Assembly (NCBI RefSeq): GCF_029946515.1
Contig: NZ_JARZHH010000052.1
Location: 1 to 64,000, forward strand
Direction: 5' to 3'
DNA length: 64,000 nucleotides
DNA from: Polyangium sp. 6x1
GTDB lineage: Bacteria; Myxococcota_A; Polyangia; Polyangiales; Polyangiaceae
In this document: positions 24,827-34,074 of the stretch, piece by piece
Numbering within the stretch: the first letter of the stretch is position 1
Layout of the letters: each line of letters opens with the position of its first letter
Translations under genes and position numbers: made by a program
Notes under the pieces: generated by a model
What the model was told of the DNA's origin: nothing
Database searches by the model: none
Seen by the model: the letters and a program-made list of their open reading frames with translations, nothing else

Positions 24827-25441
24827 TCACGGCACGGTCGGGACGAAGTCGACCGGGCTCGTCGGGGCGCCGTTGTGCAGGACGCCGTTGCCGAACCAGT
24901 ACACGAAGCGCGGCTGCGGCACGCCGTCGATGAGGACCTCGAGGCGGAGGATCGCGCCGGGCGTCGTGCTGATCTCGATCGCGTCGAAGTCCACGCCCGT
25001 ATCGACGTGCATGTCGACCGTGCCCGCGGCCTCATGGATGTTCACGTGGTCGGCGCCTTCGAGATCGTCCGTCGTGACCGCGTCGATCGTCGAGCTCGTG
25101 TCGACCGACGTGAAGATGTCCATCGGGCAAGACAAGCCGGAGAAGTTCGTGTCGCAGGTCGTCCAGATCCGGTACACGCCGCTTGCGTAGTACTCGACGA
25201 ACACACCGACGCCGTCGCCGGGGACCGCGTCGAGCTGGACGTCGGTCTCGATGCTCATCTGCATCGGCTGCTCCGTGGGCGGCCGCGTGCCGTCGTCGAT
25301 GATCACCGTGTCGTCATCGTCGTCGTCGACGATGATGCATCCCGTCGTGGCGCTCCCCAGGCCAGCGCAGGCGACGAGACCGAGAACGGCCGGCCACACC
25401 GTCAGGGAACCAAGCTTCACGTTGCGTAGAAAAGAAGGCAT
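24827..25441 (-). CDS. Small secreted lipoprotein with acidic linker, unknown
   Basis: This 204-residue protein has a signal peptide with possible lipobox Cys at residue 25 (LVAC) or 35 (TTGC), followed by a run of Asp residues (VDDDDDDT). The C-terminal 130 residues look like a single beta-rich domain with YWFGNGVLHNG near the end. No family was recognised. The start is taken at 25441 (MPSFLRN), because the upstream open frame is a shadow of the repetitive gene to the right. That gene ends at 25494, only 52 bp upstream, and the two are transcribed in the same direction. Confidence 0.7.
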   Translation of the reverse strand: MPSFLRNVKLGSLTVWPAVLGLVACAGLGSATTGCIIVDDDDDDTVIIDDGTRPPTEQPMQMSIETDVQLDAVPGDGVGVFVEYYASGVYRIWTTCDTNFSGLSCPMDIFTSVDTSSTIDAVTTDDLEGADHVNIHEAAGTVDMHVDTGVDFDAIEISTTPGAILRLEVLIDGVPQPRFVYWFGNGVLHNGAPTSPVDFVPTVP

Positions 25442-25493
25442 CGGACGTGCTCCTGTTCGGCGGTTTCGCAAAGGACGGGCCAAGTACCGCGGG

Positions 25494-26897
25494 CTACCGC
25501 CCCCGCCGAGGCGACGGCGAGAACGAGCGCGAGGGCGAGGACGAACGCGAGGGCGAGGACGAACGCGACGGCGAGACCGAAGGCCGCGACGGCGAGGCCG
25601 AAGGCCGCGACGGCGAGACCGACGGGCGCGAGTGCGAGACCGAAGGCCGCGACGGCGAGGCCGACGGACGCGATTCGGTGGAGGGGCGCGACTCGGTCGC
25701 GGGACGCGAGGGCTTCGGCGTGGAGACGGCCGGCCTCGACGGCGCGACCGCGGGGCGCGACGGCGAGGCGCTCGGCGTGGACACCTCGGCACGGCCGCCG
25801 CGCGACTCACGCGGGTTGACGTCGACGCGCGGGTTGCGATCGACGTGCACGCCGCGACCCTCGGCATGCGCGCCCGGGGCCCTGGAGACAGACGGCGCAG
25901 CGACGACCCCGCGCGACGGCGCCGGCATCGTCTTCGCTTGCGCCGTCGTGCTGCGACGCGAATAAGCGACCGCGCGCGCGTCGGGCGCCGAGCGTTTTTC
26001 CGGGGCGGCCCCGGAGGGGATCTTCGCCTCGGCGAGCGAGGGCGAAGCCGGACGATACGACGAACGCGCGTGCGCGCCGCCGCCGCCTGCCGACGGTTGG
26101 GCCGGGCGATACGGGCGCGAATGCGCGCCGATGCGGCGGACGATGTCGCGATCCCGCACGACGTACGTGTGCACGTGGCGATGGAAGACGTAGCTCGACG
26201 GGCAGAACACGAACGCGGACGACGGGCTGACCCACACGTTCACCGCGGAGCCGCCGAACCAGTAATAGGACGGCGCCATCGGCGCCCAGCCGACGTAGCC
26301 GTAATCCGTCATGCGCCACGTGACCCATGCGGGCGCATACACGCGGCCCGGGATCCAGCCCCAGCCGCGGCCGCCGATCCAGGTCCAGCGACCGTAATGG
26401 AACGGGATGTAGCCCCAGTCGTAATCGCTGACCCACATCCAGTTGCCGTCGACGTCGAGCTCCCAGTGGCCCGCGGTCTGATACGGCGCAAAGTCTGCGC
26501 CGACGACGGTGGCGCTCGGCACCCAGACCGTGCCGTACGTGGAATCGTCCACCCACGTGCCGTAGGTCGCGAGCGGCTCGCGGAAATCGTTGAGCGCGGC
26601 CGGATCCGTGTCGACGTATTCGTCGGCGGACACCGACACGCTGACCTGCGCGTCCACGGCTTGCGTGGGCTGGAAGCGGTCGGTGCTCGGCGCAGCGGCC
26701 TCCTCGGACGCGTCGCTCGTCCAGCCCTGGGGCAGGCCCGCGGGTGTATCCGCTTGGACTGCCAGAGGTGTGAACGAAAGTGCAGCCGCGAGGAGCGAGA
26801 GCACGACGGAAGTGAAGCGACGCCCTGGCAAGGCGGGCCGGGGCGCGGGGCGATCGGTGCGGGAAGGCGACGTCTCGGCAAAGCGCATGGCGTTCAT
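25494..26897 (-). CDS. DUF6600-like secreted protein with SPSRP-repeat tail
   Basis: This 467-residue protein has a signal peptide (SVVLSLLAAALSFTPLAVQA). The central part, about residues 90-230, has the Trp/Tyr-rich pattern of DUF6600 proteins: VWVPSA, WVSDYDWGYIPFHYGRW, IGGRGWGWIPG and VYAPAWVTWRM. The last 110 residues are low-complexity Ser-Pro-Arg repeats (SPSRPS, ESRPS, SPSRSS), encoded by short tandem DNA repeats at about 25500-25720. The tail is probably an extended, positively charged linker or a nucleic-acid- or polysaccharide-binding region. The start at 26897 gives MNAMRF; 26888 is an alternative. It is divergent from the OmpA-like gene across 239 bp. Confidence 0.75.
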   Translation of the reverse strand: MNAMRFAETSPSRTDRPAPRPALPGRRFTSVVLSLLAAALSFTPLAVQADTPAGLPQGWTSDASEEAAAPSTDRFQPTQAVDAQVSVSVSADEYVDTDPAALNDFREPLATYGTWVDDSTYGTVWVPSATVVGADFAPYQTAGHWELDVDGNWMWVSDYDWGYIPFHYGRWTWIGGRGWGWIPGRVYAPAWVTWRMTDYGYVGWAPMAPSYYWFGGSAVNVWVSPSSAFVFCPSSYVFHRHVHTYVVRDRDIVRRIGAHSRPYRPAQPSAGGGGAHARSSYRPASPSLAEAKIPSGAAPEKRSAPDARAVAYSRRSTTAQAKTMPAPSRGVVAAPSVSRAPGAHAEGRGVHVDRNPRVDVNPRESRGGRAEVSTPSASPSRPAVAPSRPAVSTPKPSRPATESRPSTESRPSASPSRPSVSHSRPSVSPSRPSASPSRPSVSPSRSSSPSRSSSPSRSFSPSPRRGR

Positions 26898-27136
26898 GAT
26901 GATGGGACCTCGTCGAAGCAGTTGCCAGAGCGGAAGCGCTCGTCGATACCGTCTTGCAAGCGTCGTTCCGCGTCGTGATCCCTTGGACGAGCCAGGGCCC
27001 GGATCGTTTCCGCGCCTCGTGATCTCGATGGGAAGTGGCGTTCCCAGGGTCGGGGCGCGAACCGGATTGCGCGGGATCTTCGATCCGATGCAGGTCCCAG
27101 TTCCAACGGGCCCGGCGGTGCATGTAAGGTGGGCCC
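26898..27136. promoter_or_regulatory. Divergent intergenic region between DUF6600-like and OmpA-like genes
   Basis: This 239-bp spacer separates two divergent envelope genes and must carry both promoters. It is noticeably less GC-rich than the genes around it. No promoter boxes could be placed reliably. A GAGGT stretch near its left end could serve as the ribosome-binding site for the leftward gene. Confidence 0.4.
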
Positions 27137-28708
27137 GTGCGTGCACGGCAAGGATGGGCAGGGCTCTTCGCGTTGGCGATGGGCTTTTCCCTCGCGGGCT
27201 CCTCATCGGCCCAGGAAAACAAGGCCCGTCTCGACGAGGGCATCCGCATCGACCAGCTCCAGCCGGCCTCGCCGGAGAGCCCCTTCCTTCGTGCGCTCGG
27301 GCCTCACGAGAAGGGCGCGAACACCATCGAGTTCGCGTTCGGCCTGTCGTTCGACTACGGCATGGGGCTGCTCAAGGCCGTCACCATCGACGGGCAGGGC
27401 GGCGAGACCGTCGCGGCGACGCCCGTCCAAAACGCGCTGCTCGCGCACGTCGGCGGCTCGATCACGCCGCTGCCCTGGCTCACGGTCGATCTCGCGCTCC
27501 CCGTCGGGCTCTTCCTCAACGGCGACCTCGAGGAGCCGTTCGATCGGTATGGCGTCACGATCCGTCAGCCCGAGACGTTCGGCGTCGGAGATTTGCGCGC
27601 CGGTCTGCATTTCCGTCCGCTCGACACGAAGGCCTTCACGCTCGTCGCGGGCGCGAGGTTCTGGGCGCCCGTCGGATCGACGGCGTCGTTCCTCTCGGAC
27701 AAGCGGCTCCGCGCGGAGGTGGATGTCGGCGTCGCGAGCGAGAAGGGCTCGTTCAGGTGGGGTTGCACGGCGTTCGTGTCGCCCCTGTTCTTCATCGACG
27801 TCGCTGGCTCCGACGGCGAGCGGATCGCCCTCGCGTGCGCCGCGCAGCTCCGCGCGGCTTCGTTCCTGTGGGTCGGCCTCGAGCCGAGCTTCGCGATGTT
27901 CAACCAGACGCACGCGTCCGTGGACGCGGGCAAGGAGCCGCCGAGCTCGATCGATCTGCAGATCGAGCCGCTCGCGTCGGTGCGCATGGCGTTCGGCGGG
28001 ATGCAGATCGGCGTGAGCGGCGGGCCGGGGTTCGGCGGGGCCGCGGGCGCGCCGGGGTTCCGCGGGGTCCTGAGCCTCGCGTACGTCGGCGGGGGACGGC
28101 CCAAGCCGGTCGCGCCGAAGGGGCCGCCGGATCGTGACCTCGACAAGATCCCGGATGCCGAGGACGCCTGCCCTGCCGAGGCCGGGCCCGTGAACGCGGA
28201 TCCGAAGAAGCACGGCTGTCCGTCGAGCGACAAGGACGGCGACGGCATCGACGACGAAGTGGACGCTTGCCCGCAGAGCCCGGGCGTCAAGCACGCGAGC
28301 GCGGAGGCGAACGGTTGTCCGGACGTCGACAACGATCAGCTCCCGGAGCCCGTGGACAAGTGCCCGACCGAGCCCGGTCCCGCGCCCGAGGGCTGCCCGA
28401 AGTACGCGCGCCTCAAGGGTGATTCGTTCGAGATCAAACCGCCGATCAAGTTCAGCACGGGCGATCAGCTCACGCCCGAGGGACAGGCGGCGCTCGAGGA
28501 GATCGCGGCGACGATGCGCGCGAACCCGAAGATCGAGCAGGTCAGCGTCTCGCTCGGCACGAAGGGCGTGAGCACCGATCTCAGCGATCGGCGGGCGCAG
28601 GCGATCATCTTCGTGCTGCGATCGGGCAGCCTCGACTCGAACCGTTACGAGCTCGTCCTGCGCGACGATCTGCGCGCGGGCACCGTCCAGGCGCGCATCA
28701 TCAAGTAG
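27137..28708 (+). CDS. OmpA-family outer-membrane protein with TSP3-like repeats
   Basis: This 523-residue protein has a signal peptide ending near SSAQ-EN, an N-terminal barrel of roughly 300 residues, then three calcium-binding thrombospondin type-3-like repeats (DRDLDKIPDAEDACP, DKDGDGIDDEVDACP, DVDNDQLPEPVDKCP). The C-terminal domain has an OmpA-like outline (IKFSTGDQLTPEGQAALEEIA and LSDRRAQA). The usual TD...G peptidoglycan-binding motif is altered to LGTKGVSTDLS, so cell-wall anchoring may be weakened. The likely role is to link or stabilise the outer membrane. The gene downstream starts 4 bp later and is probably co-transcribed. Confidence 0.85.
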   Translation: MRARQGWAGLFALAMGFSLAGSSSAQENKARLDEGIRIDQLQPASPESPFLRALGPHEKGANTIEFAFGLSFDYGMGLLKAVTIDGQGGETVAATPVQNALLAHVGGSITPLPWLTVDLALPVGLFLNGDLEEPFDRYGVTIRQPETFGVGDLRAGLHFRPLDTKAFTLVAGARFWAPVGSTASFLSDKRLRAEVDVGVASEKGSFRWGCTAFVSPLFFIDVAGSDGERIALACAAQLRAASFLWVGLEPSFAMFNQTHASVDAGKEPPSSIDLQIEPLASVRMAFGGMQIGVSGGPGFGGAAGAPGFRGVLSLAYVGGGRPKPVAPKGPPDRDLDKIPDAEDACPAEAGPVNADPKKHGCPSSDKDGDGIDDEVDACPQSPGVKHASAEANGCPDVDNDQLPEPVDKCPTEPGPAPEGCPKYARLKGDSFEIKPPIKFSTGDQLTPEGQAALEEIAATMRANPKIEQVSVSLGTKGVSTDLSDRRAQAIIFVLRSGSLDSNRYELVLRDDLRAGTVQARIIK

Positions 28709-28712
28709 GCGC

Positions 28713-30419
28713 ATGACCCGAGCGAAGGCCGAGCTGTCCCGCGGCGCGCTCGCGCTCGTCGCGGCGGCTGCCTTCTTCGGGCATGCGCGCGCGCTCGGCG
28801 CGGGCTTCGTCTTTGATGATCGCGGAGCGATCCAGGAGAACCCGGTCGTGCAGGGAGGCCTCGATCTCGGGGCGCTCTTCGGCTCGGATTTCTGGGGGCA
28901 TCCGCTGGGCGAGGGGCCGGGGACGTGGCGGCCGCTCGTGGTGCTCTCGTTCTGGCTGAACAAGCACGTCACGGAAGGGTTTCACGCGACGAACCTCGTG
29001 CTGCACGCGGCGACGTCGGTGATGCTCGCGCTCGCGCTCGCGCGGCACACGGGGCGGACGACGTTCGCCGTCGTCGCGGCGATGGTCTTTGGCGTGCTCG
29101 GGATCCACACGGAGGCCGTGGTGGGGCTCGTGGGGCGCGCGGACGTGATGGCGGCGGGGTTCGCGTGGCTCGCGTGGTACCTCGCGGGGCGCGCGGACGA
29201 GGAAGAGGCGCCTCGAAATACGATCGGCGCGGCGCTCGCGTTCGCGGGCGCGCTCGCGTGCAAGGAGTCGGCGATCGTCTTTCCGCTGTTCCTTTTCCTC
29301 GCCGATCGGATCCTCTCGCCGCCGGGGCGCGCGCCGCGGATCCTTTCGGCGCGGTACGGATCGCTCGTCGCCGCGGCGGGCGCGGTGATCGCGCTGCGCA
29401 CGGTGGCGTTCGCGCCGCCGCTCGCGGCCGTGTCACGCGACGTCCAGGCCAACCCGCTGCTCGCCGAGGGATGGGGGCCGCGCGTCTGGACCTCGCTGCG
29501 GCTGTTCGGCATGGCGCTCGGCAAGATCGTCCTGCCCGTGCGTTTGTCGGCGGACTACTCGTATGCCGCGATCCTGCCGGAGCCGAGCCCGTTCGTCGTG
29601 CCCGTCCTCGTCGGCGCGCTCGTGCTCGTGGGCCTCGTCGCCCTGGCGATCCGCCTGCGTCGGCGAGAGCCCCTGCTCGCGCTCGCGGCCGTGATGGTGC
29701 TCGTGCCGTGGTTCGTCGTCAGTCAGCTCCCCTTCGTGCTCCCGACGATCTTCGCCGAACGGCTGCTTTATCTGCCGGCCGCGGGCTTCGCGCTGGCGAT
29801 CGCGCGCGTCGGCGAGTGGGTGCTGGAGCGAACGCCCGGTACGCTCGCTTTGCCCGCGGCGCCTTCAGGGAAGGGGAAGAAGCGCGCGGCGCAGAAGCGG
29901 CCGAAGGTGGATCCGACCCACGTGCGCGCGTTCGTGCTCGTGCTCGCGCCCGTGATGCTCGGCAACCTGGCGCTCGCGTGGAACCGCGGCGCGGACTGGG
30001 CAAACGATCGGACGCTGTTCGCGTCGGCGATCGAGGTCGTGCCGAGGTCGGCGCGGGCGCATCACAACTACGGCTCGGCGCTGCTCAACGAGGGCAAGGC
30101 CGCGGCGTCGATCGGGCCGTTCGAGCGAGCGAGCGAGATCCTGCCGACGTGGTCCGAGCCGCACGCGCAGCTCGGCGTGGCGCTGCTCGAGACGGGGCGC
30201 GTGCGCGAGTCCGAAGAGCACTTCCGCAAGGCCGTGGAGCTCGATCCGGACGCGGCGAAGGCTGTCTTCAACCTCGCGGTCTTCCTCGCCCGGCAAGGCC
30301 GGCTCGAGGAGGCGCGGGCGACCCTCGCGCCCTTCGTCGCGCGTCACCCGAACCGAACCCGCGAGGCTGCGTTGCTCCGTCAGATCGAGGCGGATCTGCG
30401 ATCCCCGCGTCGCCCCTGA
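28713..30419 (+). CDS. TMTC-like polytopic membrane protein with C-terminal TPRs
   Basis: This 568-residue protein has about ten membrane helices followed by tetratricopeptide repeats. The loop after the first helix (FDDRGAIQENPVVQGG, then TWRPLVVLSFWLN) and the block QLPFVLPTIFAERLLYLPAAGFAL match the TMTC/DUF1736 group, whose animal members are O-mannosyltransferases of the GT-C fold. About three TPRs occupy residues 445-560. The role here is probably glycosylation of exported proteins or lipids, which is inference from the family. Lys/Arg-rich residues near 390 form a cytoplasmic loop. It follows the OmpA-like gene by 4 bp and ends 4 bp before the convergent neighbour. Confidence 0.8.
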   Translation: MTRAKAELSRGALALVAAAAFFGHARALGAGFVFDDRGAIQENPVVQGGLDLGALFGSDFWGHPLGEGPGTWRPLVVLSFWLNKHVTEGFHATNLVLHAATSVMLALALARHTGRTTFAVVAAMVFGVLGIHTEAVVGLVGRADVMAAGFAWLAWYLAGRADEEEAPRNTIGAALAFAGALACKESAIVFPLFLFLADRILSPPGRAPRILSARYGSLVAAAGAVIALRTVAFAPPLAAVSRDVQANPLLAEGWGPRVWTSLRLFGMALGKIVLPVRLSADYSYAAILPEPSPFVVPVLVGALVLVGLVALAIRLRRREPLLALAAVMVLVPWFVVSQLPFVLPTIFAERLLYLPAAGFALAIARVGEWVLERTPGTLALPAAPSGKGKKRAAQKRPKVDPTHVRAFVLVLAPVMLGNLALAWNRGADWANDRTLFASAIEVVPRSARAHHNYGSALLNEGKAAASIGPFERASEILPTWSEPHAQLGVALLETGRVRESEEHFRKAVELDPDAAKAVFNLAVFLARQGRLEEARATLAPFVARHPNRTREAALLRQIEADLRSPRRP

Positions 30420-30423
30420 CGCC

Positions 30424-33400
30424 TCACTCGTCGTCCTCCCAGCTCCGGCGCGTCGCCCCCGCGTCGTCCTCGGACGGAGGCTGTTCCCCCTTCGGGCTCG
30501 ACGTCCTGCGCAGCCGCGCGAGCTCGGCCTCCGCCGACGAGAGCCGGCGATCCGCCTCGCGCAGCCGGCCGCTCACCACCCGGAGCACGCCCATCGCGAT
30601 CTCGGCCGTGTCGTGCACCGCGGCGCTGAAATCCTCGCCCGACACGCGCAGGAGCTCCACGGGTTCGAGGCTCACGGCCGTCGCCGCGCGTGGCTCGCGA
30701 TCGATGATCGACGTCTCGCCGAAGACCTCGTTCGCCCCGAGCCGCACGACCTCCTTGCCTTCGACGCGCAGGCTGACCGAGCCCGAGATGATGAAGTAGA
30801 GCGCGGCGCCGGCGTCGCCTTGCCGGAAGATCACCTCGCCGCGCGGCAGGCCGAGGACCTCCGAGGTCCGCGCGAGCCCCACGAGCTCCTCGCCCGAGAT
30901 CTTCGACAGGATCGGGACGCGCTGCAAAAACAGGACTTTTTCGATCGTCGTGTACATGCCGTCTCCCGCGTCGAGCCCGCTCCGCCCCGTCTTCTCCCAG
31001 TGTGCAGCCCACCGCGCGACGACCCGATCCGGATCCTTCGCGAGGGCCTTCAGTTTGTCCTCTGCGCCCGCTGCGTGCGTCTCGACCACCGCGATCGCCG
31101 CCGCCTCGCGCACGAGCGGATCGGGCGCGTCGAGCGCGAGGATCGCGTCGCTCGCGCACGCCTCGATCCGGTGCACCGCGACCGCTTCGAGCACGAGCGC
31201 GGCGCGGTAAGGGTCGTTCGACTGGAGCTCCGATCGCACGAAGGTCACGACGTCGTCCGTGCTCGGGGTCGCGCCGCCGCGCGGCAGCCCCTCGGCGAGC
31301 TCGAGGTAGCGCTCGAACAGCGCCACGAGCCGCGCGCCGCGGCGGCGATCGAGCAGCGATTCGAGCACCTCGAAGGCGTTCGCGCGGAGCGATCGATCCT
31401 TGCCGAAGACGTGCGTCCGCACCCCGGCCACGACGTCGCGCGGATACACGAGCTCGCAGAGGCGCAGGATCCGGATGAGGCCCTTGCGCAAGCGGCGCTC
31501 CACGTGGGCGTCGAGCAGCGGGCGAGCGAGGCGCGGGCGCACGAGGAGGTAGGCGTCACGCTCGCGCTCGTGGGCATGCGCTTCCCGCTCGATGCGCTCG
31601 CGGATCGGCTCGAGCGGCGCGGGCGGCGCGCCGAGCGCGAGGCGCAGCCGTGAGGCCGACGCGAGCACCTTCTGCCGCACCCGATCGTCGGGCTCGTCCA
31701 CCCGATCGAGCAGCGCGGCGAGCGCGGCGCTCGTGCCGATCCGAGACAGGAGCCGGGGGATCGCCAGCCGCACGGTCGCGTCCGCTTGCGGATCCGAGAG
31801 CGTCGCCACGAGCCGCGGGATGGCGCGATCGCCGAGCGCCACGATCGCGTTCGACGCGGCCTTCCCGAGCGCGTGATCGGCGAGCGCTTCGCAGAGGAGC
31901 GGCAGGAGCTTCGGCGCGGCCACCGTCGCGGAGGCCGAGAGCGCGGCCTTCCGCACGGCCGGATCCGCGTCCGCGAGCAGCCGCGCCACGGCCCGCTCGA
32001 GCTGCGGTTGTCCCACCAAACCGAGCACCCGCGCGGCCGTCACGCGCTCGGCGGGATCCTCGCTGTCGAGCAGATCCCTGAGCCGCGGCGCGCCTTCCAG
32101 CATGCCGCCGAGCCCGCCGTGCCGCAGCAGCGCTGCGATCGACGCCGCCCGCACGGCCTCGTCGCCGCCTCGCGCGGCGAGCGCGCAGAGTTCCTCGTGC
32201 GCGTCCTCGCCGAGCGCGTTCGCGAGCAGCTCCACCGCGATGCCTCGGACCTCGGGATCGGGATCTTCGAGCCGCTCGCGGGCGAGCGCCGCGGCGTCGG
32301 GGTGCCCCACCACGCGGGAAGTCCGGAGCGCCGCGGCCCGCACGCGCGAAGAGACGTGCCGCGTGAGCGCCGGCAGCGCCTCGCGGACGCGCGCCGGATC
32401 GAGCTGCCGCAGCCGATCGAGGGCGAAGAGCACCTGCGGCGCGTCGAGGCTCGACAGCGCCCCGGCGAGCGCGGCCACGGCCCTGCCGCCGCGCTGGGGC
32501 ATCTCCGGCGTGAGCTTGCCTCGCAGGAGCGTCCCCTGCATCGCCTCCACGTAGCCGCGCCGCACGACGAGCAGCAGCGGCATGATCAGGAGGCCGAGCG
32601 GCAACGTCACGTAGCCGAGCTGCGCCGCCGCCGTGATGAGCGAGGCTCCCGGTTGTGCCTCGCTCGCCGAGGGGCTGAACGCGAGCAGCAGCGCCGCGCC
32701 CACGCCGCACCCGAGCGGCTTCATGATCGCGGACGCGAGCGTCCGCACCCGATCCCTGTGCGCCGCGGGGAACGGGAAGAACAGGATCTGCAGCGTCACG
32801 TCGAAGATCGAGAACTGCAGCGCGTTGTCGCTCGCCTTGAGCACCGCCGCGAGCGGCATCGAGGGGAACGCGAGGAGCAGCGCCGTGCTCGCGAGGAACG
32901 CGACGGGCATCGTCGCCGCGCCTCCGAGCACGCCCGCGCGATCGAGCATCCGCGGCGTGACGACGAGCTGGACGAAGAGCCCGACCATCCCGATCGCGCC
33001 GTAAAACGTGCCCATGAACCGCGCGAGCGAGTCGCGGTCCGGGTACGACGTGCGGGCGATCGCCTTGAACTGGTAATCGCCGACCGTGAGGATCGTGTAG
33101 ACGACCAGGATCGTCACGGCGAGGGCCCCGACGTAGCGCGAGCTCCAGAGCGGCGACGGGTCGTGCTGCTGCGCGCCGGGCCGATCGTCGGCGCGGCCCC
33201 GGGAGGGCGCGCCGTGCCTTCGCGCGGTGATGCGGCAGAGGAGCGCGACGCCGAGCAGCGCCGCGACGAGCACGAAGATGAGGTTCTCCGCGCCGATGAT
33301 CGGCGCGATGGCGCCGGCCCCGAGGCCCGAGACGACCGTGCCCGCGATGTGCCCCGCGCCGATGAGCCCGAAGATGCGCCGTGCGCTGCGCGCGTCGTAG

Positions 33401-33900
33401 AGGTCCTGCGCGATGCTCCAGGCGAGCATGCCGGTCAGGTTCGCGATGACGTCGGCCCAGATCGCGAAGATCAGGTACGCGGCGCCGATGTCCTTGCCGA
33501 TGAGCAGGCGGAGCAGGACGTAGCTTGCGGCCGCGCCGAGCGCGAACACCGCGCCGAAGCGCGCGCGCGGCAGCTTCCGGAGGCCACGCTCGTAGCCGAA
33601 GGCCACGACGGCGGAGACCACGCCGTAGGCCATCCACATCGGCGCGATCCACGTGACGGGGAACCGCGTCAGGAAGAGCGCGTCGCGCGCGGTGCGGCCG
33701 ACGACGAGCAGCAGGGCCGACAGGAAGAGCAGCGACGACAGGAGCGCGACGCGCTCGATTTCAGCCCGGCTGAGGGCGATGCCGAGCAGCGACGACGCGG
33801 CGGCGTGGCGCGCTTTGTCCCGGTTCGTCGCGACGGTCCCGGACCTCGGGCCTTCGTTCGGCAGGGACGTCGATGCGGTCGGGGCAGGGGGTTCAGCCAC
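30424..33900 (-). CDS. Nucleotide-translocase-like / HEAT / cyclic-nucleotide-binding fusion
   Basis: This 1158-residue protein joins three modules. Residues about 45-470 form a twelve-helix transporter resembling ATP/ADP translocases (NTT), with segments such as GRTARDALFLTRFPVTWIAP and DVTLQILFFPFP. Residues about 480-970 are HEAT repeats (for example DPDPEVRGIAVELLANAL and DADPAVRKAALSA). Residues about 1000-1120 are a cyclic-nucleotide-binding domain with FGETSIIDREPRAATAV, which keeps the Glu and Arg that bind cAMP or cGMP. A short coiled-coil-like tail follows. The protein may be a membrane sensor or transporter gated by a cyclic nucleotide; no substrate can be assigned. The start is a GTG without an obvious ribosome-binding site. 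Confidence 0.85.
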   Translation of the reverse strand: MAEPPAPTASTSLPNEGPRSGTVATNRDKARHAAASSLLGIALSRAEIERVALLSSLLFLSALLLVVGRTARDALFLTRFPVTWIAPMWMAYGVVSAVVAFGYERGLRKLPRARFGAVFALGAAASYVLLRLLIGKDIGAAYLIFAIWADVIANLTGMLAWSIAQDLYDARSARRIFGLIGAGHIAGTVVSGLGAGAIAPIIGAENLIFVLVAALLGVALLCRITARRHGAPSRGRADDRPGAQQHDPSPLWSSRYVGALAVTILVVYTILTVGDYQFKAIARTSYPDRDSLARFMGTFYGAIGMVGLFVQLVVTPRMLDRAGVLGGAATMPVAFLASTALLLAFPSMPLAAVLKASDNALQFSIFDVTLQILFFPFPAAHRDRVRTLASAIMKPLGCGVGAALLLAFSPSASEAQPGASLITAAAQLGYVTLPLGLLIMPLLLVVRRGYVEAMQGTLLRGKLTPEMPQRGGRAVAALAGALSSLDAPQVLFALDRLRQLDPARVREALPALTRHVSSRVRAAALRTSRVVGHPDAAALARERLEDPDPEVRGIAVELLANALGEDAHEELCALAARGGDEAVRAASIAALLRHGGLGGMLEGAPRLRDLLDSEDPAERVTAARVLGLVGQPQLERAVARLLADADPAVRKAALSASATVAAPKLLPLLCEALADHALGKAASNAIVALGDRAIPRLVATLSDPQADATVRLAIPRLLSRIGTSAALAALLDRVDEPDDRVRQKVLASASRLRLALGAPPAPLEPIRERIEREAHAHERERDAYLLVRPRLARPLLDAHVERRLRKGLIRILRLCELVYPRDVVAGVRTHVFGKDRSLRANAFEVLESLLDRRRGARLVALFERYLELAEGLPRGGATPSTDDVVTFVRSELQSNDPYRAALVLEAVAVHRIEACASDAILALDAPDPLVREAAAIAVVETHAAGAEDKLKALAKDPDRVVARWAAHWEKTGRSGLDAGDGMYTTIEKVLFLQRVPILSKISGEELVGLARTSEVLGLPRGEVIFRQGDAGAALYFIISGSVSLRVEGKEVVRLGANEVFGETSIIDREPRAATAVSLEPVELLRVSGEDFSAAVHDTAEIAMGVLRVVSGRLREADRRLSSAEAELARLRRTSSPKGEQPPSEDDAGATRRSWEDDE

Positions 33901-33915
33901 GTGGCAAGAAAGGGT

Positions 33916-33921
33916 AGTATA
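33916..33921 (-). promoter_or_regulatory. Possible -10 box (TATACT) upstream of the NTT fusion gene
   Basis: On the minus strand TATACT lies 15 bp before the GTG start at 33900, in an AT-richer patch of otherwise GC-rich DNA. The matching -35 position (about 33939-33944) reads CCAAGG, a poor match. If used, the leader would be only about 9 bases, so a downstream start codon or a near-leaderless message is possible. Confidence 0.3.
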
Positions 33922-34074
33922 CCGTAACGAGACGGTAGCCTTGGTAGGCCATGGTGCGCGCCCGGCTCCGGATGTCGGGAGACGCCCGAGCCCGGCCGCT
34001 CGTGTTCAGGACGGGCGGGCGGCCGCGCTGCGCGTGGATACGTTTTTCAGGACGAACGAGCTCGCGCCGCGGCG

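Noticed and set aside
30424-33900. Possible fusion artefact joining transporter, HEAT and CNB parts
   Set aside because: The frame is continuous with even codon use and no frameshift or internal start signals at the domain borders; similar fusions are known in the NTT family.
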